64,000 nt of DNA from Agapetus fuscipes (taxonomy: Eukaryota > Arthropoda > Insecta > Trichoptera > Glossosomatidae), in contig OX637359.1 of assembly GCA_951799405.1 (NCBI GenBank), forward strand, positions 4,460,201-4,524,200, read 5' to 3'. A program made the position numbers and the translations under genes. The notes beneath the pieces are model-generated. The model was given only the letters and a program-made list of their open reading frames with translations, ran no database searches and was not told the origin of the DNA. Below, in pieces: positions 52,280 through 61,600 of this stretch. Within the stretch, counting starts at the first letter, position 1, and each line of letters begins with the position of its first letter.

Positions 52280-52519
52280 CGACTGCTCCAAGGAAGAAGA
52301 TAACTCCGAAATTGAGGTATTTGACTCATTTCCATTTCTGAAGGTAACAAATCCTTATCTTCATTCCAAGATGACAGCCATGTCTCTATCTCTTTTAAAT
52401 TCGTTAATAAATAAATGTTAAAAATAGTTTAGGCATTGTTCTCCATGGAATAAATAAAATTCAATTGGCTTTCCTGCAAAACTATCTTTTTGACTTAGTG
52501 CTGTCTTTCTTGGAGCAGT
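52280..52519. mobile_element. MITE M1, copy 2
   Basis: About 240 bp, opposite orientation to 869-1114, with the same TIRs and internal blocks (CCAAGATGACAGCCATGTCT, AATTGGCTTTCCTGCAAAAC). The right end abuts an RTE-1 tail. Confidence 0.75.
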
Positions 52520-52520
52520 A

Positions 52521-52885
52521 ATCTATATAATCTATAATCTAAGTTGCAAGGATATATTCATTTAAAGCTCTCAGATGTATGCCCACAAACCAACAAGTGT
52601 AGTTCGCGCTTACAAATGCTGAATGTGTACTTACAAATAAAATCTAAACCTCAAATGAACATAAGCCCCACAACTTTTGCCGACCTTCCCTGAAACAGGG
52701 GTGACATTGGCAAAGTGAACCATTTTTTACAGTATGGGTGGTCAGCCTCATACCAACCTATAAGTCAAGGAATATGAATAATAAATTACATTTAAATATA
52801 AAAAAGAACAAAACCTTACAAAGAAATCTATACAAAAAAAGTCAAAAATTTCCTATGCAAAAAATGTAGCAAATGAATAAGTCGA
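52521..52885 (-). mobile_element. RTE-1 tail, TATAATC subfamily, long UTR
   Basis: From ATCTATATAATCTATAATCT through the UTR to CAAAACCTTACAAAGAAATC and ATGCAAAAAATGTAGCAAAT, matching 22513-22900 but stopping before the RT codons. Confidence 0.85.
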
Positions 52886-53214
52886 TGTGTTAATTTATAT
52901 TTTTAAACTACACGTCATAGTATTTTTAAGGGTTTGGTGTAATAATATACACGTCATAGTGTTTCTGTGCATCCAGGGTGTCCCGTGAGGCATTAGTTAT
53001 TCAGAAACGGTGTTTAGGCTTGGTCGCATTCAGTTTCCTGCGACACATCACTGAAGCCCGAGGGAATGCCACCGCATATCATTATAAACAGTACTAGAAC
53101 CTTTGAGTTACTACTAGAGACGAAACTAGCTTACAGAATTATACAATACACTGTTTCGCTTTAACGTGGGTTCTATTTAATAAAAAATGCCGTTATTTAT
53201 TTTGCACAGTATAT
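52886..53214. other. Unassigned DNA
   Basis: Contains a duplicated ACACGTCATAGT (52910, 52952). If the LTR call is right, this could be internal sequence of that element, but no coding is visible. Confidence 0.3.
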
Positions 53215-53767
53215 TGTAATGTTTTTGGTTCGAAATAGTCTCTAAATTAAAACATACTTGTCTTCTTTCTGAATATTTATTTTCACTGAATTTACTCTAC
53301 AATTAACATATATTTTTAACACTTGGATTTGTTTAATTACACTGGTTTTAGTTCACTGGTCGATTTTGTTTATTGTATTGGTGGAGCTCGAAGATAAGAC
53401 TGGTCAGTGCAAACAACTTGCACCCTTTTATACTGAAAGAGTAGAACACTCCGGAACACATAATTGCTCGAAGTTTCTCGAAGTACTTAGTCTAGAGACT
53501 TCTCTATTTACACACAATTATCAATCCTACCCACCAATACAATAAATAATTCCTATAACTAATATTTATACCTATTTTAATATTTACATTGCCTATTTAC
53601 ATAACAGTATTTTAAGATACGGTTCGTGCACAGGGTTGCTTTTAAACTGTATTGCTCCACAGCTTCGATACTAGTCTGGCTACAGAACATCTCGGTCTGT
53701 GTTTATAGGTGAGAATAAAGGTTATTCTCGAAATATTGAGAACTGGCACATGCAAGACTTCCCCACA
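53215..53767 (-). repeat. Probable solo LTR or LTR remnant
   Basis: Minus strand: TGTGGGGAAGTCTTGCATGT start, CAGTATAAAAGGGTGCAAG promoter-like TATA (53422-53436), AATAAA (53368-53373) and a possible ACATTACA end. The order TG..., TATA, poly(A) signal, ...CA is that of an LTR. No second LTR and no target duplication found, so the borders are tentative. Confidence 0.4.
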
Positions 53768-54204
53768 TTTTTCGAGTAAGCACACACAAAATATCTAAGA
53801 AATACAAATGCAATCAAATAAGTATCTAATATCTATAGACTTCACAGACAACCAAAAACACACAATTAGGCATTTGCAACAATACTATCAGGCTAACCTG
53901 TTAACTATAGAGCTGTCAAACTCCACAGAATACTTAATAATCATGTGAAATCTAACGTTTTCTTGCTTTTTCCATATTGTGAATACCAAATAATAACACA
54001 AGCAATTATGTTTTATGATATTGACATTTTGCTTTCAGAATCGACAAATTCTGTTTGATCAATAGATTGCCGTTGTTTTTGTATGGAAGGTTCAGTGTAG
54101 GCGACGGATGAGCCATGGATTTGCGGTGCGTTCATAGCACCAAAAGACTACTACAAAGCGCTTTTGAAGTGACTTTTCACGAACGAGCGCTATTTAAAAT
54201 AACA
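53768..54204. other. Unassigned AT-rich DNA
   Basis: Nothing recognised. Confidence 0.3.
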
Positions 54205-54297
54205 GTCTCTTGAGGTGTGATACACACAAAAGCAGCGCTCACCAAATAATTAATCTTAATTTTATTATTATTATTATTACCATTATTAAATTCACCG
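54205..54297 (+). mobile_element. SINE-A 3' terminus, module 1
   Basis: GTCTCTTGAGGTGTGATACA, GCGCTCACCAAATAATTAAT and an ATT repeat. Confidence 0.7.
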
Positions 54298-54584
54298 CAA
54301 TAATTGCAACGCGTGCGATCGATATCCGCATAGAGAAGATATTTTAGTGATGCCAATAATGCAGAAAAAAACTAACATCTACATAATGTTGCCTGTTAAC
54401 AGTGTGGTGACACTCAGAGTATTATTGTTGTCTTTCTAACTTCTACTCAATTCAGAGTAGTTTTGACTCCCCTATGTTATAACTCAATGAGCAAAACTTC
54501 TGCGAGTTTGCAACGAACTGTAAGATAACAATATAAATTTAAATATGACTATATTTATGCATCATAAACTGAACATTATAAACT

Positions 54585-54655
54585 GGACATCTAACGCCAG
54601 ATGGACGAAACTTTTTGTAGCTCTCAATACAAGCGAATGCCAAAATTAAGTAAGG
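54585..54655 (+). repeat. Direct repeat with 55.2 kb
   Basis: ACATCTARCGCCAGATG, then CGAAACTT, CAATACAAG and TGCCAAAATTA also occur at 55228-55300. About 70 bp, origin unknown. Also similar to GACATCTAGCGGC at 49580. Confidence 0.5.
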
Positions 54656-54658
54656 TAA

Positions 54659-54833
54659 GGCTGGTTTTAGTGTCGCGCTGACAACGCGCTGACCGTCAGC
54701 GCTGACCGTTCAAAATATATGAACTTGTAGGAAGCGTTTTAGAATGGCGCGTAGCTGTCAGCGCGACAAGTTCATATATTTGGCTGTCAGCGCTGACGGT
54801 CAGCGTTTTGTCAGCGCGACACTAAAACCAGCC
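54659..54833. mobile_element. MITE M11, PIF/Harbinger-like
   Basis: 175 bp. GGCTGGTTTTAGTGTCGCGC is inverted at the other end, and the arms together pair over about 70 bp. TAA is duplicated at 54656-54658 and 54834-54836, a TWA-type 3-bp site. GC-rich in an AT-rich setting. Confidence 0.8.
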
Positions 54834-54984
54834 TAAGTATATTAATTCAACATTCTACATGATACGAGTACAAATATTACTTTTCCCACAGAAATGAATC
54901 GACTATTTTTAAATTTCTGATCCCGAGGGTAAGCCATGATTGTAAATTCTCACTCAAATGATGTCATAAGACTTTTAGGCTTAC

Positions 54985-55127
54985 ATGGCCGGCTGATGAT
55001 GCTGGAGAGATGTTTTCCGGGATCTGTTGCCGTGGTCTGTGGGAGCTGGAGCTTACGGACGTCTTGCCCATGTCTACGATGGTCTTCTTCAAATAAATGT
55101 GAACAATCATGCCACTTTTACAACGAC
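54985..55127 (-). other. Possible host exon (143 nt)
   Basis: On the minus strand a pyrimidine-rich TTTTTATTTGTGTG run and TTGCTACAG (acceptor) precede an open stretch that ends GGCCAT before GTAAGC (donor). One frame has no stop and reads CKSGMIVHIYLKKTIVDMGK, then TSVSSSSHRPRQQIPENI and SPASSAGH. It is more GC-rich than the flanks. No domain and no second exon seen, so this may be chance. Confidence 0.3.
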
Positions 55128-55227
55128 CTGTAGCAACACACAAATAAAAATGTTACTAAATGATTTTTTTATAAAAACTAAACATTTAGTATAAGTTATT
55201 GTTATTAATTTTGAATGTACCGCGATT

Positions 55228-55300
55228 CATAGACATCTAGCGCCAGATGATCGAAACTTCTTGGACATTTCAATACAAGGTGATGCCAAAATTATGGTAG
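55228..55300 (+). repeat. Direct repeat with 54.6 kb
   Basis: Second copy of 54585-54655. Confidence 0.5.
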
Positions 55301-55450
55301 GTATATTTGTTGGTTAATTGTAAATTTTTAGTTGAAAACCCTATGTTTTTCATGAAACCAAGCATGCCTCATCCATATGCCAGCATCGAGCAATAGTGTT
55401 GGTGTTTTTTGGTAAAATAGGCGTCTATTTAACAAGTGAAATACTAAAAT

Positions 55451-55914
55451 TTAATCTTTCACATAACATCTTAAACAAAATTTACCAAAAGCACCGAAAC
55501 TGTAACTGAATTCCTTTGGTGTCATTTTAGAACACACAGCACATGGTCGTTTTATTTTAGAAGCACTAAAAGATATACACAAAAAAAAATGATGACGTTC
55601 TATAATGTTGGAGCAAGCAGGCAGGCGGTTCGAGGCCATAGGACCAGCAACTGCAAATGCACGCTTTCCAAACACTGTGCTCACTCTTCTGTCCAATACG
55701 TGATTTGGCTCTGGTTTCTGCCCAGTGTAGTGTGAGGATTTTTTTTGCCGAGGACGACAGACTTGATTAAATCAGCGATGTATTTTAATGTCTTCTCATT
55801 AAAAGCTTTGTCAGTCATCGTGCATACTTCAAACTTGGCACTCTCTGGGACACGGAGCCAGTGAAGCTTCTGGAGAAGAGGAGTAATGTGATTAAAGTTC
55901 TTGACGCTTCCCAT
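55451..55914 (-). pseudogene. CR1/L2-like LINE C-terminus, frameshifted
   Basis: Minus: NHITPLLQKLHWLRVPESAK, FEVCTMTDKAFNEKTLKYIA and DLIKSVVL, then, in another frame, VFGKRAFAVAGPMASNRLPA. This is the conserved 'HITP-L--LHWL-V ... RAF-VAGP--N-LP' order. At least one frameshift near 55690. Confidence 0.7.
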
Positions 55915-56015
55915 GATCTAGCAACAACCCCACAAGGAGAGCCACCCGAGGACTGCTACTAGCTTCAGCAACATCGAACCACTTACTTTAATACCTTACT
56001 AGATATTTGATGTAT

Positions 56016-56084
56016 AAAAGCAGACATTGTGTCATATATGTATAATATAATATATTATACATATATGACACAATGTCTGCTTTT
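56016..56084. repeat. Perfect 69-nt palindrome
   Basis: 34-nt arms (start AAAAGCAGACATTGTGTCAT) around a single A at 56050, with no mismatch. It directly abuts the larger inverted repeat. Confidence 0.95.
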
Positions 56085-56529
56085 AAGTACACATTCAGCA
56101 TTTGTAAGCGCGAACTACACTTGTTGGTTTGTGGGCATACATCTGAGAGCTTTAAATGAATATATCCTTGCAACTTAGATTATAGATTTTAGATTATACA
56201 TTAAGCATTTGTAAGCGCGAACTACACATGTTTGCTTGTGGGCATGCATTTGATATGAGCTTTACATGTTAATATATCTTTGCAACTTAGATTATATTAT
56301 AATCTATTATTTTATATTATAATCTAAGTTGCAAAGATATATTAACATGTAAAGCTCATATCAAATGCATGCCCACAAGCAAACATGTGTAGTTCGCGCT
56401 TACAAATGCTTAATGTATAATCTATAATCTATAATCTAAGTTGCAAGGATATATTCATTTAAAGCTCTCAGATGTATGCCCACAAACCAACAAGTGTAGT
56501 TCGCGCTTACAAATGCTGAATGTGTACTT
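56085..56529. repeat. Inverted repeat of RTE-1 tails, 212-bp arms
   Basis: 56085-56296 and 56318-56529 are reverse complements with one mismatch seen, separated by 21 bp. Each arm holds two incomplete RTE-1 ends of the TATAATC subfamily. The right arm continues as a longer RTE-1 tail to 56680. Confidence 0.95.
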
Positions 56530-56680
56530 ACAAATAAAATCCAAACCTCAAATGAACATAAGCCCCACAACTTTTGCCGACCTTCCCTGAAACAGGGGTG
56601 ACATTGGCAAAGTGAACCATTTTTTACAGTATGGGTGGTCAGCCTCATACCAACCTATACGTCAAGGAAATACATACAAA
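56413..56680 (-). mobile_element. RTE-1 tail, TATAATC subfamily
   Basis: Complete UTR, overlapping the right arm of the palindrome. Ends at CCTATACGTCAAGGAAATAC. Confidence 0.9.
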
Positions 56681-56689
56681 TAAATCCAA

Positions 56690-56765
56690 ACTTCCCTGAC
56701 ACAGGGGTGAAATTGGCAAAGTGAATCATTTTTTACAGTATGGGTGGTCAGCCTCATACCAAACT
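56690..56765 (-). mobile_element. RTE-1 tail fragment
   Basis: CTTCCCTGACACAGGGGTGA to CAGCCTCATACCAAACTTAG. 5' part of the UTR only. Confidence 0.75.
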
Positions 56766-57322
56766 TAGCCAAGAAATATATAAAAGCCATATATAATAGC
56801 AATTTTGGCCTAACAGGGCTATTGTGCTCAAAATGGCTATCCCGCTCCACAAAATTCAAGATCGACACTTCCATTGTTCATCCAGTTGTGTTGTACGGAT
56901 GCAAAGGCTCTAGGCTGACTCATAAACAAGAGAAATTTCTCCAGATTTTTGAGAACAAAATGCTTCATCGCATTCTTGGACCTGTATTTGAAGGTGACAA
57001 GTGGCGTATCCAAACCAACGCGGAGCTGAGGTCCGTGTTTCAAGACCCAAACATAGTGTCGGTAATGAAATCAAGAAGACTCCAGTGGGCCGGACATGTA
57101 GCACGTGCAGAGGACTCCAGGATCATCAGAACAGTCTTGGATGGTGCCCCCTCAGGTGTTAGACCACTCGGACGTCCCAGGATGCGGTGGGCAGACAACA
57201 TCGAAGCCGACGCCGATGTCCTGGGAGTGAGGGAACCATGGAGGGAAGCAGCACAATACATAGTCATGAAGGAGTGTGGTGCGGGAGTCCCTGAGCCTCT
57301 AAGGTTTCTGAGCCGAAGATAA
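56766..57322 (+). pseudogene. LINE-3 ORF2 C-terminus, open frame
   Basis: About 185 codons without a stop: KFKIDTSIVHPVVLYGCKGS, FENKMLHRILGPVFEGDKWR, VMKSRRLQWAGHVARAEDSR, GVRPLGRPRMRWADNIEADA, GVREPWREAAQYIV and PEPLRFLSRR plus stop. This is the 'Y-C--W-lt ... fE-k-LR-I-GPV ... RLqWAGHV-R ... GRPR-RW-D' end of a LINE ORF2. The catalytic RT core is missing. The upstream 22 codons come from the RTE-1 scrap. Related fragments are at 20685 and 43908. Confidence 0.75.
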
Positions 57323-57750
57323 TAAAGTAAAGTTATAGTAATAGCCGACGGGAATTGTACATCTCTTATACAATGGCCAGGAGCTCTTGCTCCACATTAC
57401 AATTTTCAGTTGGAAATGTCTCTAGTTCAGTGTCGGGCTTAAGTCCTCTGCATTCACTTTTAGTTACTTTACTTAGAGCCAGCCACCATTACCGTTGACA
57501 CAGCGGCGGGAAGAGATTTCATTACAACTCGGGGCGAGAGAGCATTTCCTGCAGCGGGGAATACGGCTCCGTTGGGGAGTGGGTGTCTTATGCGCAGAGC
57601 AATTATCTCGATTAGCTTCACCTGGTTCAGGCGAGGGATTAGTATTGAGAATGGAGAATGGCGAAAGGTGTAGTCAATGGCTTAGCTGGTTGGGACGTTT
57701 CCTAGCAGTTTAAAAGCATGCTTAAAGCTATTTCATTAAGTTAAATAAAA
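57323..57750. other. Unassigned DNA
   Basis: GC-richer than average (57480-57700). No domain or repeat recognised. A 72-aa frame is unconvincing. Confidence 0.3.
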
Positions 57751-58233
57751 CGCAACGCAATTAAGCTACACAATATGTAGTGTAACTTCTTGCTTGCGTA
57801 GTCCCCGAAGGGGTCGCATGTGGCGATTCGGGACCTATTTATTGTTACGGGTAAGGAGGCTGGCCTCACACCAACCACTTTCAGTTGAAGTGGGGGTTTC
57901 CTAGCTCCCGGGGGGGCTGGTTCTCATTTCTTGCGAAGGCTGACTAAGCCTTGAGATCGAACCCTTGCTCTCGGCATGGAATGCAAGCATTCAACCAATT
58001 GAGCTTTTAATATTTTTACGAGCTTGGTCATCGTCGCTACAAAGCGCCAATTTTCAATCACGATCCAGTTACTATAAGGTTCGATGGATCTTTGGTAAAC
58101 GTATCAGAATTTTTCAACGCAGCAAAGAGCATAATTTAAAATGTAAATTGTAATTTTTTTGTACTCTGCCGGGATTTGAATCCTCGATCTTCCATTTACT
58201 AATCCAAAGCATTGCCACTAGACTACCGTCCGG
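57751..58233 (-). mobile_element. Composite SINE: second SINE-A/SINE-B dimer
   Basis: 58233 to 58019 is SINE-A (head with box B complement CGGGATTTGAATCC) ending at AAGCTCG. After TAAAAATATTAAA comes shortened SINE-B (about 58008-57751), with the same jump from box B (GGTTCGATCTCAAGG) to CTTAGTCAGCC as at 29510-29535. Confidence 0.85.
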
Positions 58234-58568
58234 TTTACGGATTCCTCTTTGAATATCTATTTAAAATATACGTATCCCTTTTACACGCCTCAATCCTTTT
58301 GAAGATGGTCTTGATCGTCCCTGAAGACGATTTCGGAAGCTTTAATTAAGGCATGTGCCATGGAATATTTTTGCCGGGTATTAAAGTAACTCGAACAAAA
58401 GTTGTCTCGCAATTTTGAAAAGTCTGCAGAACCAATTACCGCTGTTGTCGGATAATCCCGGCAAAAGAAAAGACGGCTCAATTAAAACCTGGCGAGAAAT
58501 TGTAGACTGCGAGCAAATGTACTCATTAAATGGAATCGGACAATCTTGGACCGTTTCTTAATAATTAA
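58234..58568. other. Unassigned DNA
   Basis: TGAAGATGGTC, an ATCGTC/GACGAT stem and TTCGGAAGC at 58300-58342 recall the CTGANGA-stem-CGAAA motif. Nothing else recognised. Confidence 0.3.
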
Positions 58569-59195
58569 AATCGAATAGGACATCTTTAATCTAAGTTGCG
58601 AAGATATGCCAACATTTAACATTGAATAATTTATTTAGTTTAAGGATTTAAATCAACCACTGTTTTATATTTTCACTTTTACAATTATTTATTCTTTAAT
58701 TTTACTAACGTTTTCGATCTTAGATCATCGTCAGGTATAATTTTTTTTTAAATAAAAGTCAATGGTCCCACAAAGTATTAAATATTTAACATTCATTTTA
58801 AATACATGTCCACAAAAACAGAGAAGTGTAAGTTCGCGTTTACAAATGCTGCATGTGTGCTTACAAATGAAAATACTAACTTAAAATGAAGATAATAATT
58901 TAAATCTAATCTTAGAGATTAGAGATAATCTAATCTAATCTAAGTTTCAATATATGTTACACTGGGGTTTCACATTATATGCATTCTCACAAGCAGACAC
59001 GTACAAGTTAGCGCTTGCACATGCCGCATGTGAAGCTACAACATAAAAACCCAAATCTCAAATGGGCATACACCCTGCAAATCTTGCCGTTCTTCCCTGA
59101 AACAGGGGTGACATTGGCAAAGTGAACCATTTTTACAGCATGGGGGGTCAGCCGCATACCAACCTATAAGTCAAGGAACAAATCGAATAGGACAT
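58569..59195 (-). mobile_element. RTE-1 tail dimer within a 15-bp target duplication
   Basis: AATCGAATAGGACAT occurs at 58569-58583 and 59181-59195. Between them lie a diverged tail (58584-58910, itself interrupted) and a well preserved tail (58932-59180), both minus strand. Confidence 0.8.
58624..58783 (-). mobile_element. Retroelement insert with hammerhead-like motif
   Basis: A 160-bp insert in the RTE-1 tail with ATTTAACATT duplicated at 58614-58623 and 58784-58793. On the minus strand 58734-58712 reads CTGACGAT, GATC-TAA-GATC, GAAAACG. Confidence 0.6.
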
Positions 59196-59333
59196 GTAAT
59201 ATAGTTATGGAATTACGTTTGACATATTCATAATAATTATAACTACACAGTACACGGTTACAATTTATTCATCGGATATTAGACGAACCGTTATAAGAGA
59301 ACTTACATTATTCTTGAATAATGTAACTATAAT

Positions 59334-59450
59334 GTCAACGACATTACCATGTTGAAAGCACCGGTTCCCATAGATCACCGAAGTTAAGCAACATTGGGCG
59401 CGGATAGTACTTGGATGGGTGACCGCTCAGGTACACCGCGTGTCGTTGGC
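59334..59450 (+). rRNA. 5S rRNA-derived sequence (SINE head, not a functional gene)
   Basis: 117 nt colinear with 5S rRNA, with landmarks GTCAACGAC, CATGTTGAAAGCACCGG, GATCACCGAAGTTAAGCAAC, TGGGCGCGG, AGTACTTGGATGGGTGACCG and CACCGCGTGTCGTTGGC. The internal control region (pol III promoter) is present. About 5 positions around 59366-59372 are missing or changed. The tight join to a tRNA-derived SINE, repeated at 45337, argues for a SINE head. Confidence 0.85.
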
Positions 59451-59758
59451 ATCTTGGACCGGTCCGTAGTCCAGTGGCAACACTTCGGACTCGTAAATGG
59501 AAGGTTGTGGATTCGGATCCCTGCGGAGCACAAAATATACCATTTATATTTCGAATGTGCTCTTCGCTGAGTTGAAAAAATTCCAAAAAAGACCGGTCAC
59601 TGAAAGGTCCATCCAACCTTACAACAACTGGGTCTTGCTTGAGAATTGGCGCTTTCTACAGCGACGACCAAGCTCGCAGAGGGCTCTTGAGGTGTGATAC
59701 ACACAAAAACAGCGCTCACCAAATAAATCATCCTTATATTATGTATTATTATTATAAT
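59334..59758 (+). mobile_element. 5S-tRNA SINE (SINE-A, module 1) inside M12
   Basis: 5S rRNA-like sequence (59334-59450), ATCTT, SINE-A tRNA head (GGACCGGTCCGTAGTCCAGT, from 59456), body, module-1 end AAATAAATCATCCTTATATT and a TATT-rich tail. TATAAT lies before it (59328-59333) and at its end (59753-59758), a likely short target duplication. Confidence 0.85.
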
Positions 59759-59842
59759 GTAAGTTCTATTATAACGGTTCGTCTAATATCCGATAAATAA
59801 ATTTTAGCTGTGTAGTTATAATTATTGTACACATATAATTTT

Positions 59843-60007
59843 ATCTATAATCCAAGTTGCGAAGATATGTTAAAATTTACGATTCATATAAATTAGGTTT
59901 AAAGTAAGTAAGTATGTTCATTTGTAAGCGCGAACTTACACGTGTCTGTTTGTGGGCATGCATTTGATATGAATTTTGAATACTAATACATCTTTGCAAC
60001 TTAGATT
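59843..60007. mobile_element. Two RTE-1 fragments, inverted
   Basis: 59843-59895 (minus: ATAATCCAAGTTGCGAAGAT) and 59912-60007 (plus: TTTGTAAGCGCGAACTTACA to CTTTGCAACTTAGATTATAG) lie back to back. Confidence 0.65.
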
Positions 60008-60397
60008 ATAGAATCGTAGAAAAATGCAAATTGAAAAGTGCAACACATATTTTATTAACATACAAAAAAATGTTACGTAGAGGTTTTTTGGGTGAAATAT
60101 CATACATCGAAGTAGGCGCATCGTCTTATTTTTTCCCCCATCTGTTGTTAAAGTTGGCCCAAGATCATGCGTGCACCTTATCTTATTTATTAGCCAAGAA
60201 GTTTTACCCCTGTATCATCAGTGAGAAGGGTAAGAATGGAGGGAGGTATTAGAGGGATAGGGGATGGTAAGAGAGAACTGTTTATCTGAAAAGTTACGAG
60301 TGATGGACGCGTGATCTGGGGGGGATGAAAGAATGTGAAAAGAACGGAATAGATTGTTGCATCAAAATGAAAAAATAATTAACCATGATCTATCTAA
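60008..60397. other. Unassigned DNA
   Basis: Nothing recognised. Purine-rich at 60225-60345. Confidence 0.3.
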
Positions 60398-60705
60398 GTT
60401 AAAAATGTATTGTTATGGTTTGGACATATTGAAAGGATGAAAGAAAAGACCGACTGACAAAAAGAGTGTATAAAGGGAATGTAATAGGTAAGCGTGGAAG
60501 GGGAAGACCTAGGAAACAATGGATTGATCAGATAAATGAGATTGCGAATGAATGGAATTTACAGAGTGAAAACAAGAGAAGAGCATGCATGAAAAGAGTG
60601 ATGAAATTAGATGAGATGAAAGAAGTATGCAAGGACACAGTCAAGTGGAGGCACTTGTGTGGAGGTACCGGCCACCCCTAGAGGAATTGCTGCAGGATAC
60701 AAGAC
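60398..60705 (+). pseudogene. RTE-2-like LINE, RT C-terminus
   Basis: After an early frameshift: DRLTKRVYKGNVIGKRGRGR, PRKQWIDQINEIANEWNLQS and KRVMKLDEMKEVCKDTVKWR, then HLCGGTGHP plus stop. Then CCTAGAGGAATTGCTGCAGG. A separate subfamily from the 31.2-kb copy. Confidence 0.75.
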
Positions 60706-61024
60706 AAGACCAAATGACTTTAGTGGGTTGTATTTAACAATAACGCGCAGCGGTTCATTTACTTTACACATTTTGTTTTCACTTTCGGTTCCGACAGAGT
60801 TTTTATATGTAAACAGTACAACGGTTGATTCATATCTGTCCTACCAAGTGATCTTGGTCCTTAGTTGGCAGCTGAGCCATATTTAAGCTATGTGTGAATA
60901 ATACCGATACGTGTTTATTTTTATGTATTTTGTAAGTATTTAATTTTTTCACGTATTCTTATATTTTTTAAATAGAAAAATATGTACATTTGTTGCATAT
61001 TTTTTGTTCATTAATTTAAGGTTA
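60706..61024. other. Unassigned DNA
   Basis: No gene or shared repeat recognised. Confidence 0.3.
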
Positions 61025-61215
61025 GTAAAACACTAACCACCTATACTGTAAAAATTATTTCACTTTTCTAATGTCACTGCTTTTTCAGGAAAATTCGGCA
61101 TGAGTCCCATGGTGTATGCTCATAGGTTTTTGTATGTGTACATGTAGCATGTGTAAGCGCCAACTTATACGTGTGTGCTTGTGGGCATATATTTAATATG
61201 ACTTGTATATGCAAT
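61025..61215 (+). mobile_element. RTE-1 tail, diverged
   Basis: CTAACCACCTATACTGTAAA, ATGTAGCATGTGTAAGCGCC, GTGCTTGTGGGCATATATTT. The ends are eroded. Confidence 0.65.
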
Positions 61216-61343
61216 ATCGATGACTTAATCTGTAAGCTCCGTTTTGGATAATTTTACAGGGGACCAAATACACCTTGTATAATTGCTAATACACAAAGTT
61301 CAAATTATTAATAACTGTGTATTTTTAATTGAAATTTTTAAAT

Positions 61344-61600
61344 TTTAAGAATTGGGCCAAGTGGGCTGATCTTTCTAGCGTGTTTGGAATACAATAGTGT
61401 TGGTTTGATCCCCGCCTGCGACATCTGACCATAACTTTGACCCTGGTTCAACAGTTGCGCAAGCTCATCCTCATACCCGTTTCGTTTCCATCCGGGGAAG
61501 CGTATCACAGAACGCTCATGCAAAGCTATAACTTTATTTAGCGGCGGAAGGCCTTCCCGATGGTCGTGACCCGACCCAGATCAACAGATGTTATTGGGTA
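61344..61600 (+). mobile_element. Possible tRNA-derived SINE-D
   Basis: TTGGGCCAAGTGGGCTG (box A-like) and TGGTTTGATCCCCGCC (box B-like) are about 45 bp apart. A GC-rich body follows (GGCGGAAGGCCTTCCCGATG, with an inner palindrome GGAAGGCCTTCC). Only copy in the window. Confidence 0.4.

Larger units (their letters stand above)
59231..59827. mobile_element. MITE M12 with about 85-bp TIRs
   Basis: The left arm (AATAATTATAACTACACAG to GAACTTACATTAT) pairs with 59745-59827 over about 85 bp with a few differences. Its centre holds a perfect ACATTATTC-TT-GAATAATGT hairpin and the 5S-tRNA SINE. Without the SINE it would be about 170 bp. Confidence 0.75.

Noticed and set aside
59334..59450. Functional 5S rRNA gene
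   Set aside because: The sequence departs from the usual 5S around 59366-59372, has no T-run terminator and is fused to a SINE head, with the same join at 45337.
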